64,000 nucleotides of DNA from contig NC_008553.1 of NCBI RefSeq assembly GCF_000014945.1, positions 1,426,001 through 1,490,000 on the forward strand. Direction: 5' to 3'. The DNA is from Methanothrix thermoacetophila PT. Lineage in GTDB: Archaea > Halobacteriota > Methanosarcinia > Methanotrichales > Methanotrichaceae. The translations under genes were made by a program, and so were the position numbers. This document shows positions 53,058 to 63,475 of the stretch, piece by piece (within the stretch, counting starts at the first letter, position 1; every line of letters starts with the position of its first letter). The notes beneath the pieces were generated by a model. The model saw nothing but the letters and a program-made list of their open reading frames with translations, did not search any database and was not told the DNA's origin.

Positions 53058-53959
53058 GCTGGAATATCCCCCTTGTACCCTGGATACGGACCATACTTTC
53101 TTCTCACCGAGGTCTCAACATAGTAGTTGTAGAGATTCATCAGTATCACAAAGAACAGTCCCATGCCTATTGCCAGACCGGACTGTGTCACCGGGTCGAA
53201 GACTGTTGTGCGCCAGCTATCCAGGAATACCACCAGACCGAACGCAAGACCTGTAAACGGACCTCCAAGCTTGGCACAGAACCATGCGTTGTCGATGGAG
53301 TTCCTCAACCCAGCCTCGGCCTTCCTGACAATCTGGCCCGAGAGCATCGTGTTGAGACCCTGGCCGAAGATTCTCCACTGGAACTCACGCTCGCCTCCAT
53401 AATGAATATCACCCACAGAAGAACCGATCGCACCAACAGCTATTCCCCAGATCATAGCGATAACAGGCATCGGGAACGGATGATGTGGCATCAAAATCTG
53501 TGTCTGTATGTACGCTATACATGTTATGCAGAATGCCGTTATCCATGCATGTGCCATTATGGATGGTGTCGTGTAACGGACTATGTCCAGATAGATCCAC
53601 TGATTGAACCTGCGCTGGCTTGCGTTCCTGCCGAAGTAAGCGCTGGTCGAGAAGACTCCATTGAAGAGCGCTGCAACTGACGCGCCTACGGCTATTGCGA
53701 AGAGCGCAGGCATTGCGAACTTTGTTATCAGCGTGTAAGCCACAACAGCAGCGGTTGTAGCCCAAAGGGCGTTCGCCGGTGGCTCGCCTGAGATGGCCTT
53801 GTTGTATATCCTGTGGGGGTTTCCGACCTGTGCAGCAAGCTGGACCTGCGAGTTTGGATTGCTCTGTGAGCCAACATCCGATTCAATATCCTCGCTGGCT
53901 CCAGCAACGGTCGCAAGGGCCCCCATAGCAGCGACGAGCCCCATGCTCAATGCGTCCAT
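53054..53959 (-). CDS. mtrE: Tetrahydromethanopterin S-methyltransferase subunit E
   Basis: First gene of the mtr operon. The 301-residue membrane subunit contains the conserved acidic residue region DSWRTTVFDPVTQSGLAIGM and VGDIHYGGEREFQWRIFG, which is thought to take part in sodium translocation. The ATG is preceded by AGGAGGAGG. The complex couples methyl transfer to coenzyme M with sodium export; in aceticlastic growth sodium flow is part of the energy budget. Confidence 0.97.
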   Translation of the reverse strand: MDALSMGLVAAMGALATVAGASEDIESDVGSQSNPNSQVQLAAQVGNPHRIYNKAISGEPPANALWATTAAVVAYTLITKFAMPALFAIAVGASVAALFNGVFSTSAYFGRNASQRRFNQWIYLDIVRYTTPSIMAHAWITAFCITCIAYIQTQILMPHHPFPMPVIAMIWGIAVGAIGSSVGDIHYGGEREFQWRIFGQGLNTMLSGQIVRKAEAGLRNSIDNAWFCAKLGGPFTGLAFGLVVFLDSWRTTVFDPVTQSGLAIGMGLFFVILMNLYNYYVETSVRRKYGPYPGYKGDIPA

Positions 53960-53963
53960 TTTT

Positions 53964-53972
53964 CCTCCTCCT
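53964..53972 (-). promoter_or_regulatory. Shine-Dalgarno site of mtrE
   Basis: AGGAGGAGG, four bases before the start, one of the strongest ribosome-binding sites in the window. Confidence 0.8.
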
Positions 53973-53982
53973 ATTCATTTTC

Positions 53983-54007
53983 GCCAAATCATTATGACAA
54001 ATTTGGC
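53983..54007. promoter_or_regulatory. Inverted repeat in the mtr leader
   Basis: GCCAAAT and ATTTGGC are separated by 11 bases and lie between the TATA box and the ribosome site, near the expected transcription start. It may be an operator or a leader hairpin. Confidence 0.5.
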
Positions 54008-54036
54008 TAATAACGCTGTCTTATCCTTTAGCCAGG

Positions 54037-54046
54037 CTTATAAAGG
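54037..54046 (-). promoter_or_regulatory. TATA box of the mtr operon
   Basis: CCTTTATAAG on the minus strand, with a purine-rich BRE-like CGAAA before it, places transcription near 54015 and a leader of about 55 bases. The remaining gap to 54574 shows only a weak possible repeat-A relic near 54241-54280 and no gene. Confidence 0.65.
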
Positions 54047-54557
54047 TTTCGCGAACAAAAACCATTGCTGCATATCAGAATTAAGATTCATATTATTACA
54101 AATTATATTTTGTGCGCCGGCTAATCATGACCTCTATCATCTATCCAACAAAGAAGCCATCGCTCTTATCCCTATGATAATTTTCCCTCAAATGGGTTAG
54201 CCTGGCATGCACTTCTAGCGAATGGATGTGTAGCAAGCAGCTTGCATGCATTCCAAGTTGCTAGAGATATGAAAGAGCGGAAGCCATAATGGTTTACGGG
54301 GAATGCAAGTCACCGAATTTCTGGTTGTGTTAAGAGCCCATCAGCCGAGGCATTTGGCCAGCATGAAAAATAGCTCTCGTATTCAACCTGGGACTCGTGC
54401 AATTTGTTTCTGGAGACGCCAGTTCATTCACCACAAAAACATGACTAAATCTCATGGCAAACCATCAGATGGATATGAGCGAACAGATCTTGAACCATTT
54501 TCATCCACATGGGCGACCCTGTGCGATGAGCGCTTTTTCCCATCATGACAGTGAGAA

Positions 54558-54590
54558 TATGAAAGATGCCGGCCTCAGGGGGCCAGCATC
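54558..54590 (-). terminator. Terminator of the 50-residue membrane-protein gene
   Basis: GATGCTGGCC and GGCCGGCATC form a 10-bp stem (one G-T pair) around the stop codon, followed by TTTC on the minus strand. Its presence supports a real transcription unit. Confidence 0.7.
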
Positions 54591-54727
54591 TTGACCATGT
54601 ATGCGACAATCAGGGCGAAAACGCCAAACCCCAGGATGGCCACCAGCGGAAGATATGCCATCTTCCCAGAATCCTCACCCGCAGGTGGGGTGGTCTTTTG
54701 CTCAAAACCTCGCATGTAATCAGCCAC
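54575..54727 (-). CDS. Small single-span membrane protein of unknown function
   Basis: This is a 50-residue protein with a charged, proline-containing N-terminal half (about 1-27) and one membrane helix (LPLVAILGFGVFALIVAYMV). I chose the GTG at 54727 because GGAGGTGA lies five bases before it; the frame extends upstream to an ATG at 54757, which has no such site. A TATA-like element lies at about 54759-54767. The stop codon lies within a strong hairpin followed by T residues. The gene is 615 bases upstream of mtrE on the same strand. It might be a small subunit of an energy-conserving complex, but nothing proves it. Confidence 0.72.
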   Translation of the reverse strand: MADYMRGFEQKTTPPAGEDSGKMAYLPLVAILGFGVFALIVAYMVKMLAP

Positions 54728-54872
54728 GATCTCACCTCCTGTAGATCTGAGACGCATGATATGTATTCAATCTTTTGATCTCAGGTGGGGTGCTCAAATA
54801 ACCGAATGGCTCTTCTGGAGATTGCCAGGGCAGGAGATTATTCCATAAACTCAGATGTGAGTTTACCATGGT

Positions 54873-54992
54873 ATTTGCTCAATATCGTGAGTGTGCTTGA
54901 GTTGCTGATCAAGTGAAGCCGCTATCATCAGGAGTTGTTCATCCATAAATCTGCCAAGAGGACAATTTACCTCAACTTATTGAGCATGTTCT
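54873..54992 (+). repeat. Dispersed diverged repeat, copy B2 (decayed coding sequence)
   Basis: Aligns with 30741-30862 in inverted orientation, with one stop codon and a shift in the middle. The 291-base gap between the small membrane-protein gene and carS also contains, at 54785-54822, a weak relative of repeats D1 and D2. Confidence 0.75.
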
Positions 54993-55018
54993 TACCATAA
55001 CGATTGTACGAACCGACC

Positions 55019-55555
55019 TCACCATGGCTCCTTCTTCGCCCCGATCATGTATCCGATCACATTTGCGAAGCGATGAAGTACAGGCGTGATCAGGAGAACG
55101 AGGATTATGACTGGAGAGGTGAACTGTGCATTAAACCACTCCGGGGCGAGCAGAAATGTCAGAGCCCATGCGCCCATGACAAAGTCGAGCTGATCGACGA
55201 GAAAGAACGACGCTCCACGCTTCATCCCGAGTCGTCTCTTGATGAAGCTAGCTGTCAGGTCGCCTAACATCGACCCCGCCGAGAGACCGAAGAGAACGAG
55301 AAATAACTCCATCCCATCGCCGAAACTGGGCAGACCAAACACTCCGGCGATACTGTTCTGAAGTAATCCCACGATAATTCCTCCAGCAACTCCTGCGATC
55401 GTGCCACGGATCGTCTTTCCATTTCCAAATACACGGTGCCCATCAGGAAGGCTCATCCCCATATCCAGAGGTGTGCCACCACCGAAAAGCGCCGCGAAGT
55501 TGTTGGGAACATACGCGGGCAGCATCAGCCAGATGGAGTGTACGATTATATTCAT
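55019..55555 (-). CDS. carS: CDP-archaeol synthase
   Basis: This makes CDP-archaeol from CTP and 2,3-di-O-geranylgeranylglyceryl phosphate, an integral membrane step before the head-group transferases such as PssA (9877-10518). The 178 residues have about five spans and the DUF46 signature [19 protein letters not shown], then [12 protein letters not shown] and [13 protein letters not shown] at 55567 is possible; the ATG at 55555 begins at the usual N terminus, with a TATA-like CTTTGATATAG about 27 bases upstream. The gap 55556-55865 holds an A/T-rich stretch near 55758-55790 but no gene. Confidence 0.92.
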
Positions 55556-55865
55556 TGACTTACTCAACCAGCATCAACCGCTATATCAAAGTATCTGAGA
55601 GTGGGGTTTGGTCAGCGGAAGATCCGCTGCACTGGCACAACGTAGTATGAATCTCCGGATGCGGACTTGGATCCTGAGCATTTTGGGTTTTGGCATTCAC
55701 TGGCATAACAAATCACGAGCCCTGCAAGGCAATGCAGTTCGGCTCAGCGAAACGATCATGCAAATTATATTAAATTAATATTACAAAGTCACATGCCTCT
55801 GAATCCATTGCTGTGAACGCGTATCAAAATTATGGTTGTATCTCCTCTTCAACATGACAGTCGTT

Positions 55866-56378
55866 TCAGTCGGATGTTATCTTCCCGTACTCCAGCTCCT
55901 CTTTTGGCACAGGAGGCTTGGTCTCATCAGGATAGCCGAATGCTATGATCGACTCCACGCGTAGATCTTCCGGAAGACCAAGAACCTCCCTCACGTACTC
56001 CTCAGAGGTCTTGCTCGCATTGTGCATCCTGTTTCTTATCTGGATCCAGCAGGATCCCAGGCCAAGGCTGTGGGCTGTGAGATGCATGATGATGGATGCT
56101 ATCGAGCAGTCTTCTATCCACACATCAGACTCGCTTTCCTTAGCGCAGACGACAACCCCCAGACGGGCGTCCTTGAGAAACGACGAGCCGCTCTCCTTCG
56201 CCCGCGATAGCTCTTCAAGCGTCTTCCTGTCTCTTATGAAGAAGAACCTCCATGGATTTATTCCCCGAGATGTCGGAGATCTGAGCGCTGCCTCCTTCAA
56301 AAGCTCTACCTTCTCAGGCTCGATATCCTTTGCCTTATACCTCCTTATGCTCCTCCTGCTTCTAAGCAAGTCGATCAT
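55866..56378 (-). CDS. Nitroreductase-family flavoprotein
   Basis: The 170 residues have the FMN-binding nitroreductase start RSRRSIRRYKAKDI, RSPTSRGINPWRFFFI, and the final GLPEDLRVESIIAFGYPDE. Such proteins reduce nitro compounds, flavins or other acceptors with NAD(P)H; the substrate is unknown. It is divergent from the GTPase gene, with about 70 bases between. Confidence 0.92.
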   Translation of the reverse strand: MIDLLRSRRSIRRYKAKDIEPEKVELLKEAALRSPTSRGINPWRFFFIRDRKTLEELSRAKESGSSFLKDARLGVVVCAKESESDVWIEDCSIASIIMHLTAHSLGLGSCWIQIRNRMHNASKTSEEYVREVLGLPEDLRVESIIAFGYPDETKPPVPKEELEYGKITSD

Positions 56379-56452
56379 GCCGGATCACCTTTGTAATCAT
56401 GATGAATTTCCTGGAAAAAGTTATTGTCGTGAAGATCTTCCCACAAATGATC

Positions 56453-57769
56453 ATGTCCAGAGAGAGGGTTCTGATCTTGGGGGCAGCAGGGCGTGACTTC
56501 CACAACTTCAACGTGCTCTATCGCTCCGATACCGAACATCACGTCGTGGGGTTCACGGCCGCACAGATACCAAACATCGCATTTCGCGTTTATCCACCAG
56601 AGCTATCCGGTCCTCTGTATCCTGATGGAATACCCATCTTCCCGGAGAGCGATCTCGATAGGCTGATCGGAGAGCTGGATGTCGACAGATGCGTTCTCTC
56701 ATACAGCGATCTGAGCAACCAAGAGGTCATGGAGATCGCATCCAGAGTGATCTCATGCGGCGCGGATTTCGAACTTGTGGGCAAAAGAACGATGATCCGC
56801 TCATCAAAACCGGTCGTCGCAGTGTGCGCGGTGAGGACCGGCGCAGGAAAGAGCCAGACCACCCGTTACGTGGCTGATGTGCTGAGATCACTCCATCTGA
56901 AACCAGCTGTGATCAGACATCCGATGCCGTACAGGGATTTCCGCGCAGTCCAGAGATTCTCAGCTCCCGAAGATCTGGATCCCCTGAGCATCGAAGAACG
57001 TGAGGAGTACGAATCTCACATCATGAATGGCACAGTCGTTTATTCTGGAGTGGATTGCGAGAGGGTGCTCAGAGAGGTTGAGAACGAGGCTGACATCATA
57101 GTCTGGGATGGAGGAAATAACGATCTCCCGTTTGTCAGGCCGGATCTCTGGGTAACCGTTGCGGACGCGATGCGCCCCGGGCACGAGCTCACATATTATC
57201 CTGGAAGCATCAATTTCAGATGTGCTGATATCATAGTGATAAACAAGGTGAACAGCGCCTCTGAGGACGATGTTGCGATTATAGAGAGAAACGCTGCGCG
57301 GCTCAACCCCAGGGCAAAGGTATTCAGAGCCGCCTCCGCCATAAGCGTAGAGAATCCAGATCTCATAACGGGCAGGAGGGTTCTGGTGATCGAGGATGGC
57401 CCCACCCTGACGCATGGAGGCATGCCGTCAGGAGCCGGCAGAATAGCAGCTGAGATGTACAGCGCCGCGGAGGTCGTGGATCCCAGGCCGTTCGCCGTCG
57501 GAAGTATCCGTGAGACGCTCGAGAGGTACGGTCACATCAAGGATGCCCTTCCCGCGCTCGGCTATTACCCGGAGCAGATGAAAGAGCTCGAGGAGAGCAT
57601 AAACAGATGCGACTGTGACGCGGTGGTCATCGCCACGCCGGTCGACCTGCGCCGCGTGATGAGCATAAACAAACCATCGACCTCTGTCAGGTACGAGCTC
57701 ATCGATCCCGAGAACATGCTCGCTGACGCGATACGCAAACACCTGAACCGGATGGGAGTGCCTGTGTAA
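56453..57769 (+). CDS. Cyclic 2,3-diphosphoglycerate synthetase-family GTPase
   Basis: The 438 residues resemble the cPGS family, which makes the thermoprotectant cyclic 2,3-diphosphoglycerate in some thermophilic methanogens. The N terminus LILGAAGRDFHNFN, the P-loop VRTGAGKSQTTRYV, WDGGNNDLPF and INKVNSAS are visible. Many distant archaea and bacteria encode relatives of unknown function, so cyclisation activity here is uncertain. The frame extends to 56399; the ATG at 56453 begins at the family N terminus, with 56447 also possible. Confidence 0.82.
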   Translation: MSRERVLILGAAGRDFHNFNVLYRSDTEHHVVGFTAAQIPNIAFRVYPPELSGPLYPDGIPIFPESDLDRLIGELDVDRCVLSYSDLSNQEVMEIASRVISCGADFELVGKRTMIRSSKPVVAVCAVRTGAGKSQTTRYVADVLRSLHLKPAVIRHPMPYRDFRAVQRFSAPEDLDPLSIEEREEYESHIMNGTVVYSGVDCERVLREVENEADIIVWDGGNNDLPFVRPDLWVTVADAMRPGHELTYYPGSINFRCADIIVINKVNSASEDDVAIIERNAARLNPRAKVFRAASAISVENPDLITGRRVLVIEDGPTLTHGGMPSGAGRIAAEMYSAAEVVDPRPFAVGSIRETLERYGHIKDALPALGYYPEQMKELEESINRCDCDAVVIATPVDLRRVMSINKPSTSVRYELIDPENMLADAIRKHLNRMGVPV

Positions 57770-57925
57770 AGCGCATGCCGCATTCTCCACGCGAGTGACC
57801 AGAGGTGCCTGGAAGAGCGCGTCACTGGGAATTCTGTAAGCGCAGGAAGCAACCAGTGGGACCAGGCAATCCGGGCGTGCTCAATCGAAAGCATTAAAAG
57901 TCTGGCATGAGACAGAATGGCGAGC

Positions 57926-58011
57926 GCGCCGATGGTCTAGCGGTTATGACTTGGGCCTTCCAAGCATCCCGAAGAAAGCCTACAACCCGGGTTCGAATCC
58001 CGGTCGGCGCA
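57926..58011 (+). tRNA. tRNA-Gly (UCC) with a 14-base intron
   Basis: The 86-base gene has acceptor arms GCGCCGA and TCGGCGC, T arm CCGGG-TTCGAAT-CCCGG and anticodon TCC. Between the anticodon stem halves TGGGC and GCCTA an extra 14 bases (57963-57976) follow position 37. A bulge-helix-bulge is visible: CTTC pairs with GAAG, flanked by three-base bulges CAA and AAA, while the inner helix is minimal. Removing the intron gives a normal 72-base tRNA-Gly. No CCA is encoded. Confidence 0.95.
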
Positions 58012-58067
58012 TCACTATTTTGCAGACAATCTCCATCATCGTTGAATGCCGAACGACATTTCGCCAT

Positions 58068-58077
58068 CTTTATATTC
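58068..58077 (+). promoter_or_regulatory. TATA box of the mevalonate-entry operon
   Basis: CTTTATATTC, about 25 bases before the ATG at 58099, suggests a leaderless transcript for the HTH gene. Confidence 0.55.
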
Positions 58078-58098
58078 TAGTTGCTCAAGTTAACTGGC

Positions 58099-58818
58099 AT
58101 GAATTCTGAGGGTGAGTTTTCAAACATCAGGGGCTTGCTGGCCGAGAAGATCGCCGGCGAGATCACGCTTTCCCAGAACCCTGGCGAGACCCTCAGAAAG
58201 TGGCGCCGGAACTTCGGGATAAGCCAGACAGAGCTCTCGAACTACCTGGGCATATCACCGAGCGTGATAAGCGATTACGAGAGCGGAAGAAGACGATCAC
58301 CAGGCATACTGATCGTCAGCAAAATCATCGATGCGCTTCTCAAAATAGATGAGCTGAGAGGATGCAATGTGCTGCGCGCATACGAGAGCATGTTTGGGGA
58401 TATGGTTGGTCTCAGCGCGATCTGCTCCGTATGCGAGTATGCCAGGCCGGTCACGCTTGCGGAGTTCATGGCCGAGATCGATGCGACACTTATATGCGGG
58501 AGCACGGATGTGCAGATCAACGGCTACACGATAATCGATAGCATAAAGGCGATACTGGAGCTTCTGCCTGAGCAGTTCTATAAGATATATGGTCGAAGCA
58601 CTGCCAGAGCACTTATATTCACAGGTGTCACAAGGGGTAGATCGCCGCTGGTTGCAATAAGGGTTTCAAACCTGAAGCCAGGGGCGGTCATCCTCCAGGG
58701 CATAGAGGCTGAGCGCGTGGATCCGGTGGCTGTAAAGATAGCAAGGGTGGAGAACATACCCCTTCTTACCACGCTGCTCTCGCCAGAGGAGCTTTCCAGC
58801 AGCTTGAGCAGGATATGA
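58099..58818 (+). CDS. HTH-type transcriptional regulator
   Basis: The 239-residue protein has a Cro/C1-type helix-turn-helix near residues 33-75 ([26 protein letters not shown]) and a C-terminal ligand-like domain with [26 protein letters not shown] and [14 protein letters not shown]. This architecture is found in archaeal regulators next to HMG-CoA synthase. It overlaps the following gene region and probably controls the operon. A TTG at 58081 lies upstream, but the TATA spacing favours ATG 58099. Confidence 0.88.
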   Translation: MNSEGEFSNIRGLLAEKIAGEITLSQNPGETLRKWRRNFGISQTELSNYLGISPSVISDYESGRRRSPGILIVSKIIDALLKIDELRGCNVLRAYESMFGDMVGLSAICSVCEYARPVTLAEFMAEIDATLICGSTDVQINGYTIIDSIKAILELLPEQFYKIYGRSTARALIFTGVTRGRSPLVAIRVSNLKPGAVILQGIEAERVDPVAVKIARVENIPLLTTLLSPEELSSSLSRI

Positions 58819-58829
58819 GAGGGGATCAC

Positions 58830-59867
58830 TTGGGCGTCGGTATAGTCAGCTATGGCGTTTACATTCCGAGATACAGGATAAAGGTCGATGAGATTGCCAG
58901 GGTCTGGGGTGAGGTGGAGGACATCGCGAGGGGGCTAAATGTCTACGAGAAGGCGGTTCCAGACCTGGATGAGGACACAGCCACAATCGCTGTTGAGGCG
59001 GCCAGAAACGCAATATCCAGGGCGAATATCGATCCGCACAGGATTGGCGCGATATACACAGGCTCCGAGAGCCACCCATACGCTGTAAAGCCGACCGGGA
59101 CCATAGTCGGAGAGGCTATCGGCTGTTCTCATTCTCATACCGTCGCTGATATGGAGTTCGCCTGCAAGGCAGGCACTGCAGCTCTGCAGGCATGCATGGG
59201 TCTCGTCAGGTCGGGCATGATAGATCTGGGGCTGGCCATAGGCGCAGACGTGAGCCAAGGTGCACCTGGAGATGCTCTGGAGTACACAGCAGCTGCTGGT
59301 GGGGCAGCATATGTTGTGGGCGCCGCGGATCTGATCGCGGAGATAGAGGGCACGTACTCATTCACCACCGACACCCCGGATTTCTGGCGGAGAGAGGGCA
59401 TACCGTATCCCGAGCACGGTGGGAGGTTCACAGGGGAGCCGGCGTACTTCAAGCACGTGATGTCCGCCGCGAGAGGACTGATGGAGCTGCTAGGGAAAAA
59501 ACCGGAGGATTACGATTATGCCGTCTTCCATCAGCCCAACGGAAAGTTCCCCGTGAGGGTCGCGGCAAAGCTCGGATTTACAAAAGAGCAGATCGCTCCA
59601 GGGCTTGTGGTGCCCCACATAGGGAATACCTACTCCGGCTCGACCCTGATCGGCCTGGCGGCGACACTCGACCAGGCAGAGCCGGGGGAGAGCATCTTCG
59701 TCACCAGCTTCGGATCCGGCGCGGGAAGTGATGCCTTCAGCATTAGGGTCACAGAAAGGATAAATGACATCAGGGATCGCGCTCCTGGCGTGAGGGATTA
59801 CATAGCAATAGCGGAGTACATCGACTACGCGAGATACGCGAAGCATAAGGGGAAGCTCAGACTATGA
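58830..59867 (+). CDS. hmgB: Hydroxymethylglutaryl-CoA synthase
   Basis: This condenses acetoacetyl-CoA with acetyl-CoA to HMG-CoA, leading to archaeal isoprenoid lipids. The 345 residues have the family N terminus [17 protein letters not shown], the nucleophile cysteine in [15 protein letters not shown] and the histidine in [12 protein letters not shown]. An ATG at 58815 is in frame; the TTG at 58830 follows GAGGGGATC and fits homologues. The thiolase overlaps the stop by four bases. Confidence 0.94.
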
Positions 59868-61027
59868 GATCGGTCTCCATAATAGGGATCGGATGCACGC
59901 GGTTTGGCGAGCGGTGGGGCAGCTCCCTGCGCGATCTGGTCGTGGAAACGGGAATCGCTGCGATAGAGGATGCTGGCGTTACAGGCGAGGCAATAGACGC
60001 GCTCTACATCGGAAACATGAGCGGTGGCAGATTTGTGGAGCAGGAGCACATAGGCGCTCTGATTGCAGACTACGCAGGTCTCTCAAGGCTGCACATACCA
60101 TCGACAAGAGTGGAGGCTGCATGTGCGTCCGGTGGCCTTGCGCTCCGTGAGGCGTTCCTGGCAGTCGCCAGCGGCTACGCAGACATAGTTATAGCAGCCG
60201 GCGTTGAGAAGATGACCGATGTCTCAAGTGGTGTCGCGGCGGATGCCCTTGCTGCAGCTGCTGACAGAGAATGGGAGTGCTTCTTTGGCGCGACATTTCC
60301 TGCGCTCTATGCGATGATCGCGAGGCTTCACATGCGAAGGTATGGCACGACAAGAGAGCAGCTCGCGCAGGTGGCTGTGAAGAACCATCACCATGGACAT
60401 ATGAATCCGATAGCTCAGTACCATACAGAGATAAAAGTGGACGATGTCATCAACTCCCCGCTGGTCGCAGATCCTCTCAGAATACTGGACTGCTCGCCGA
60501 TAACCGATGGAGCGGCTGCGGTTGTTCTGGCACCCACAGATATCGCATCAAGGTACTCTGACACACCCATCAGGATCCTTGCGAGCGCGCAGGCGAGCGA
60601 CAGCCTCGCGCTTCATGATCGTAGAGACATAACGACGCTGGATGCGACGGTCTATGCGGCGAAGAAGGCGTTCGCTCAGGCGCGGTTAACTCCAGCTGAT
60701 ATAGACATAGCAGAGGTTCATGACTGCTTCACCATAGGAGAGATACTCGCCATTGAGGACCTCGGGTTCTTCCCCAAGGGAGAGGGGGGGATTGCGACAG
60801 AGGAGGGGAGGACTTCAATAGGAGGCGATGTCGCAGTCAACACCTCTGGGGGGCTGAAGGCGTGTGGCCATCCGGTGGGCGCCACGGGCATAAAGCAGGC
60901 GTATGAGATCGTGCTCCAGCTGAGGGGCGAGGCGGGCAAACGTCAGGTGAGTGACGCTGAGATCGGTCTGACTCACAACGTTGGCGGCTCCGGAGGAACT
61001 GCACTGGTGCACATACTCTCGAGGTGA
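59864..61027 (+). CDS. Acetyl-CoA acetyltransferase (archaeal thiolase)
   Basis: This makes acetoacetyl-CoA for HMG-CoA synthase; in the archaeal complex the product is channelled via a DUF35 scaffold. The 387 residues show the nucleophile [14 protein letters not shown], the histidine region [14 protein letters not shown] and HNVGGSGG. It is the SCP2-thiolase-like archaeal type, not the bacterial PhaA type. It overlaps the HMG-CoA synthase gene upstream. Confidence 0.93.
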
Positions 61028-61031
61028 TACC

Positions 61032-61439
61032 ACGACGACAAATGCTCCGAGGTTCTGGAGGTGCATACCCCAGAGGTACAACCTGATAGGAACGCACTGC
61101 AAGAGCTGTGGTGAGTACTATTTCCCTCCCAGGACGCTATGTCCGAACTGCAGGAGGACAGGCCAGATGGAGGAGCACAGCTTCAGGGGTACAGGCACTG
61201 TGATCACATACACCACGATATACAGCGGAACAGAAGACTTTGAGAGGCTCACTCCATACAATTTAGCGATAATCCAGCTCGACGAGGGGCCGAAGCTCAC
61301 AGGACAGGTCGTTTGCTCGCCTGAGAAGATGAAAATAGGCATGCGGGTCAGGCCTGTTTTCAGGATACTCGGAAAGGAGGGGGAGAGGGGCATAATATAC
61401 TACGGCACGAAGTTCGCCCCTGCGGAGGATGCTCCTTAG
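61032..61439 (+). CDS. DUF35 OB-fold/zinc-ribbon protein of the thiolase/HMG-CoA synthase complex
   Basis: DUF35 proteins bridge thiolase and HMG-CoA synthase in archaea. The product has a rubredoxin-like zinc ribbon (CKSCGEYYFPPRTLCPNC) and an OB-fold (TGTVITYTTIY, TGQVVCSPEK). The start is odd. Homologues begin about where ACG codons stand at 61032 and 61035, preceded by GAGGTGAT at 61021, but no ATG, GTG or TTG is in frame there. The nearest standard start is a TTG at 60981, inside the thiolase gene, which would give 152 residues. I list the ACG position as a hypothesis; either way the gene is real. Confidence 0.8.
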   Translation, partial: TTTNAPRFWRCIPQRYNLIGTHCKSCGEYYFPPRTLCPNCRRTGQMEEHSFRGTGTVITYTTIYSGTEDFERLTPYNLAIIQLDEGPKLTGQVVCSPEKMKIGMRVRPVFRILGKEGERGIIYYGTKFAPAEDAP

Positions 61440-61522
61440 GATGGTGCGATCAGGAAGACCCGCTCTTCAGCGGGTTCGCCAGAATCGCCCAGAGACGCTT
61501 TTGGCACGCTGTATCCACATGA

Positions 61523-63472
<1,950 letters not shown>

Positions 63473-63475
63473 TTC

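Noticed and set aside
54303-54548. 81-residue open frame upstream of the mtr operon
   Set aside because: No ribosome site, no coding character and no similarity; the region looks noncoding.
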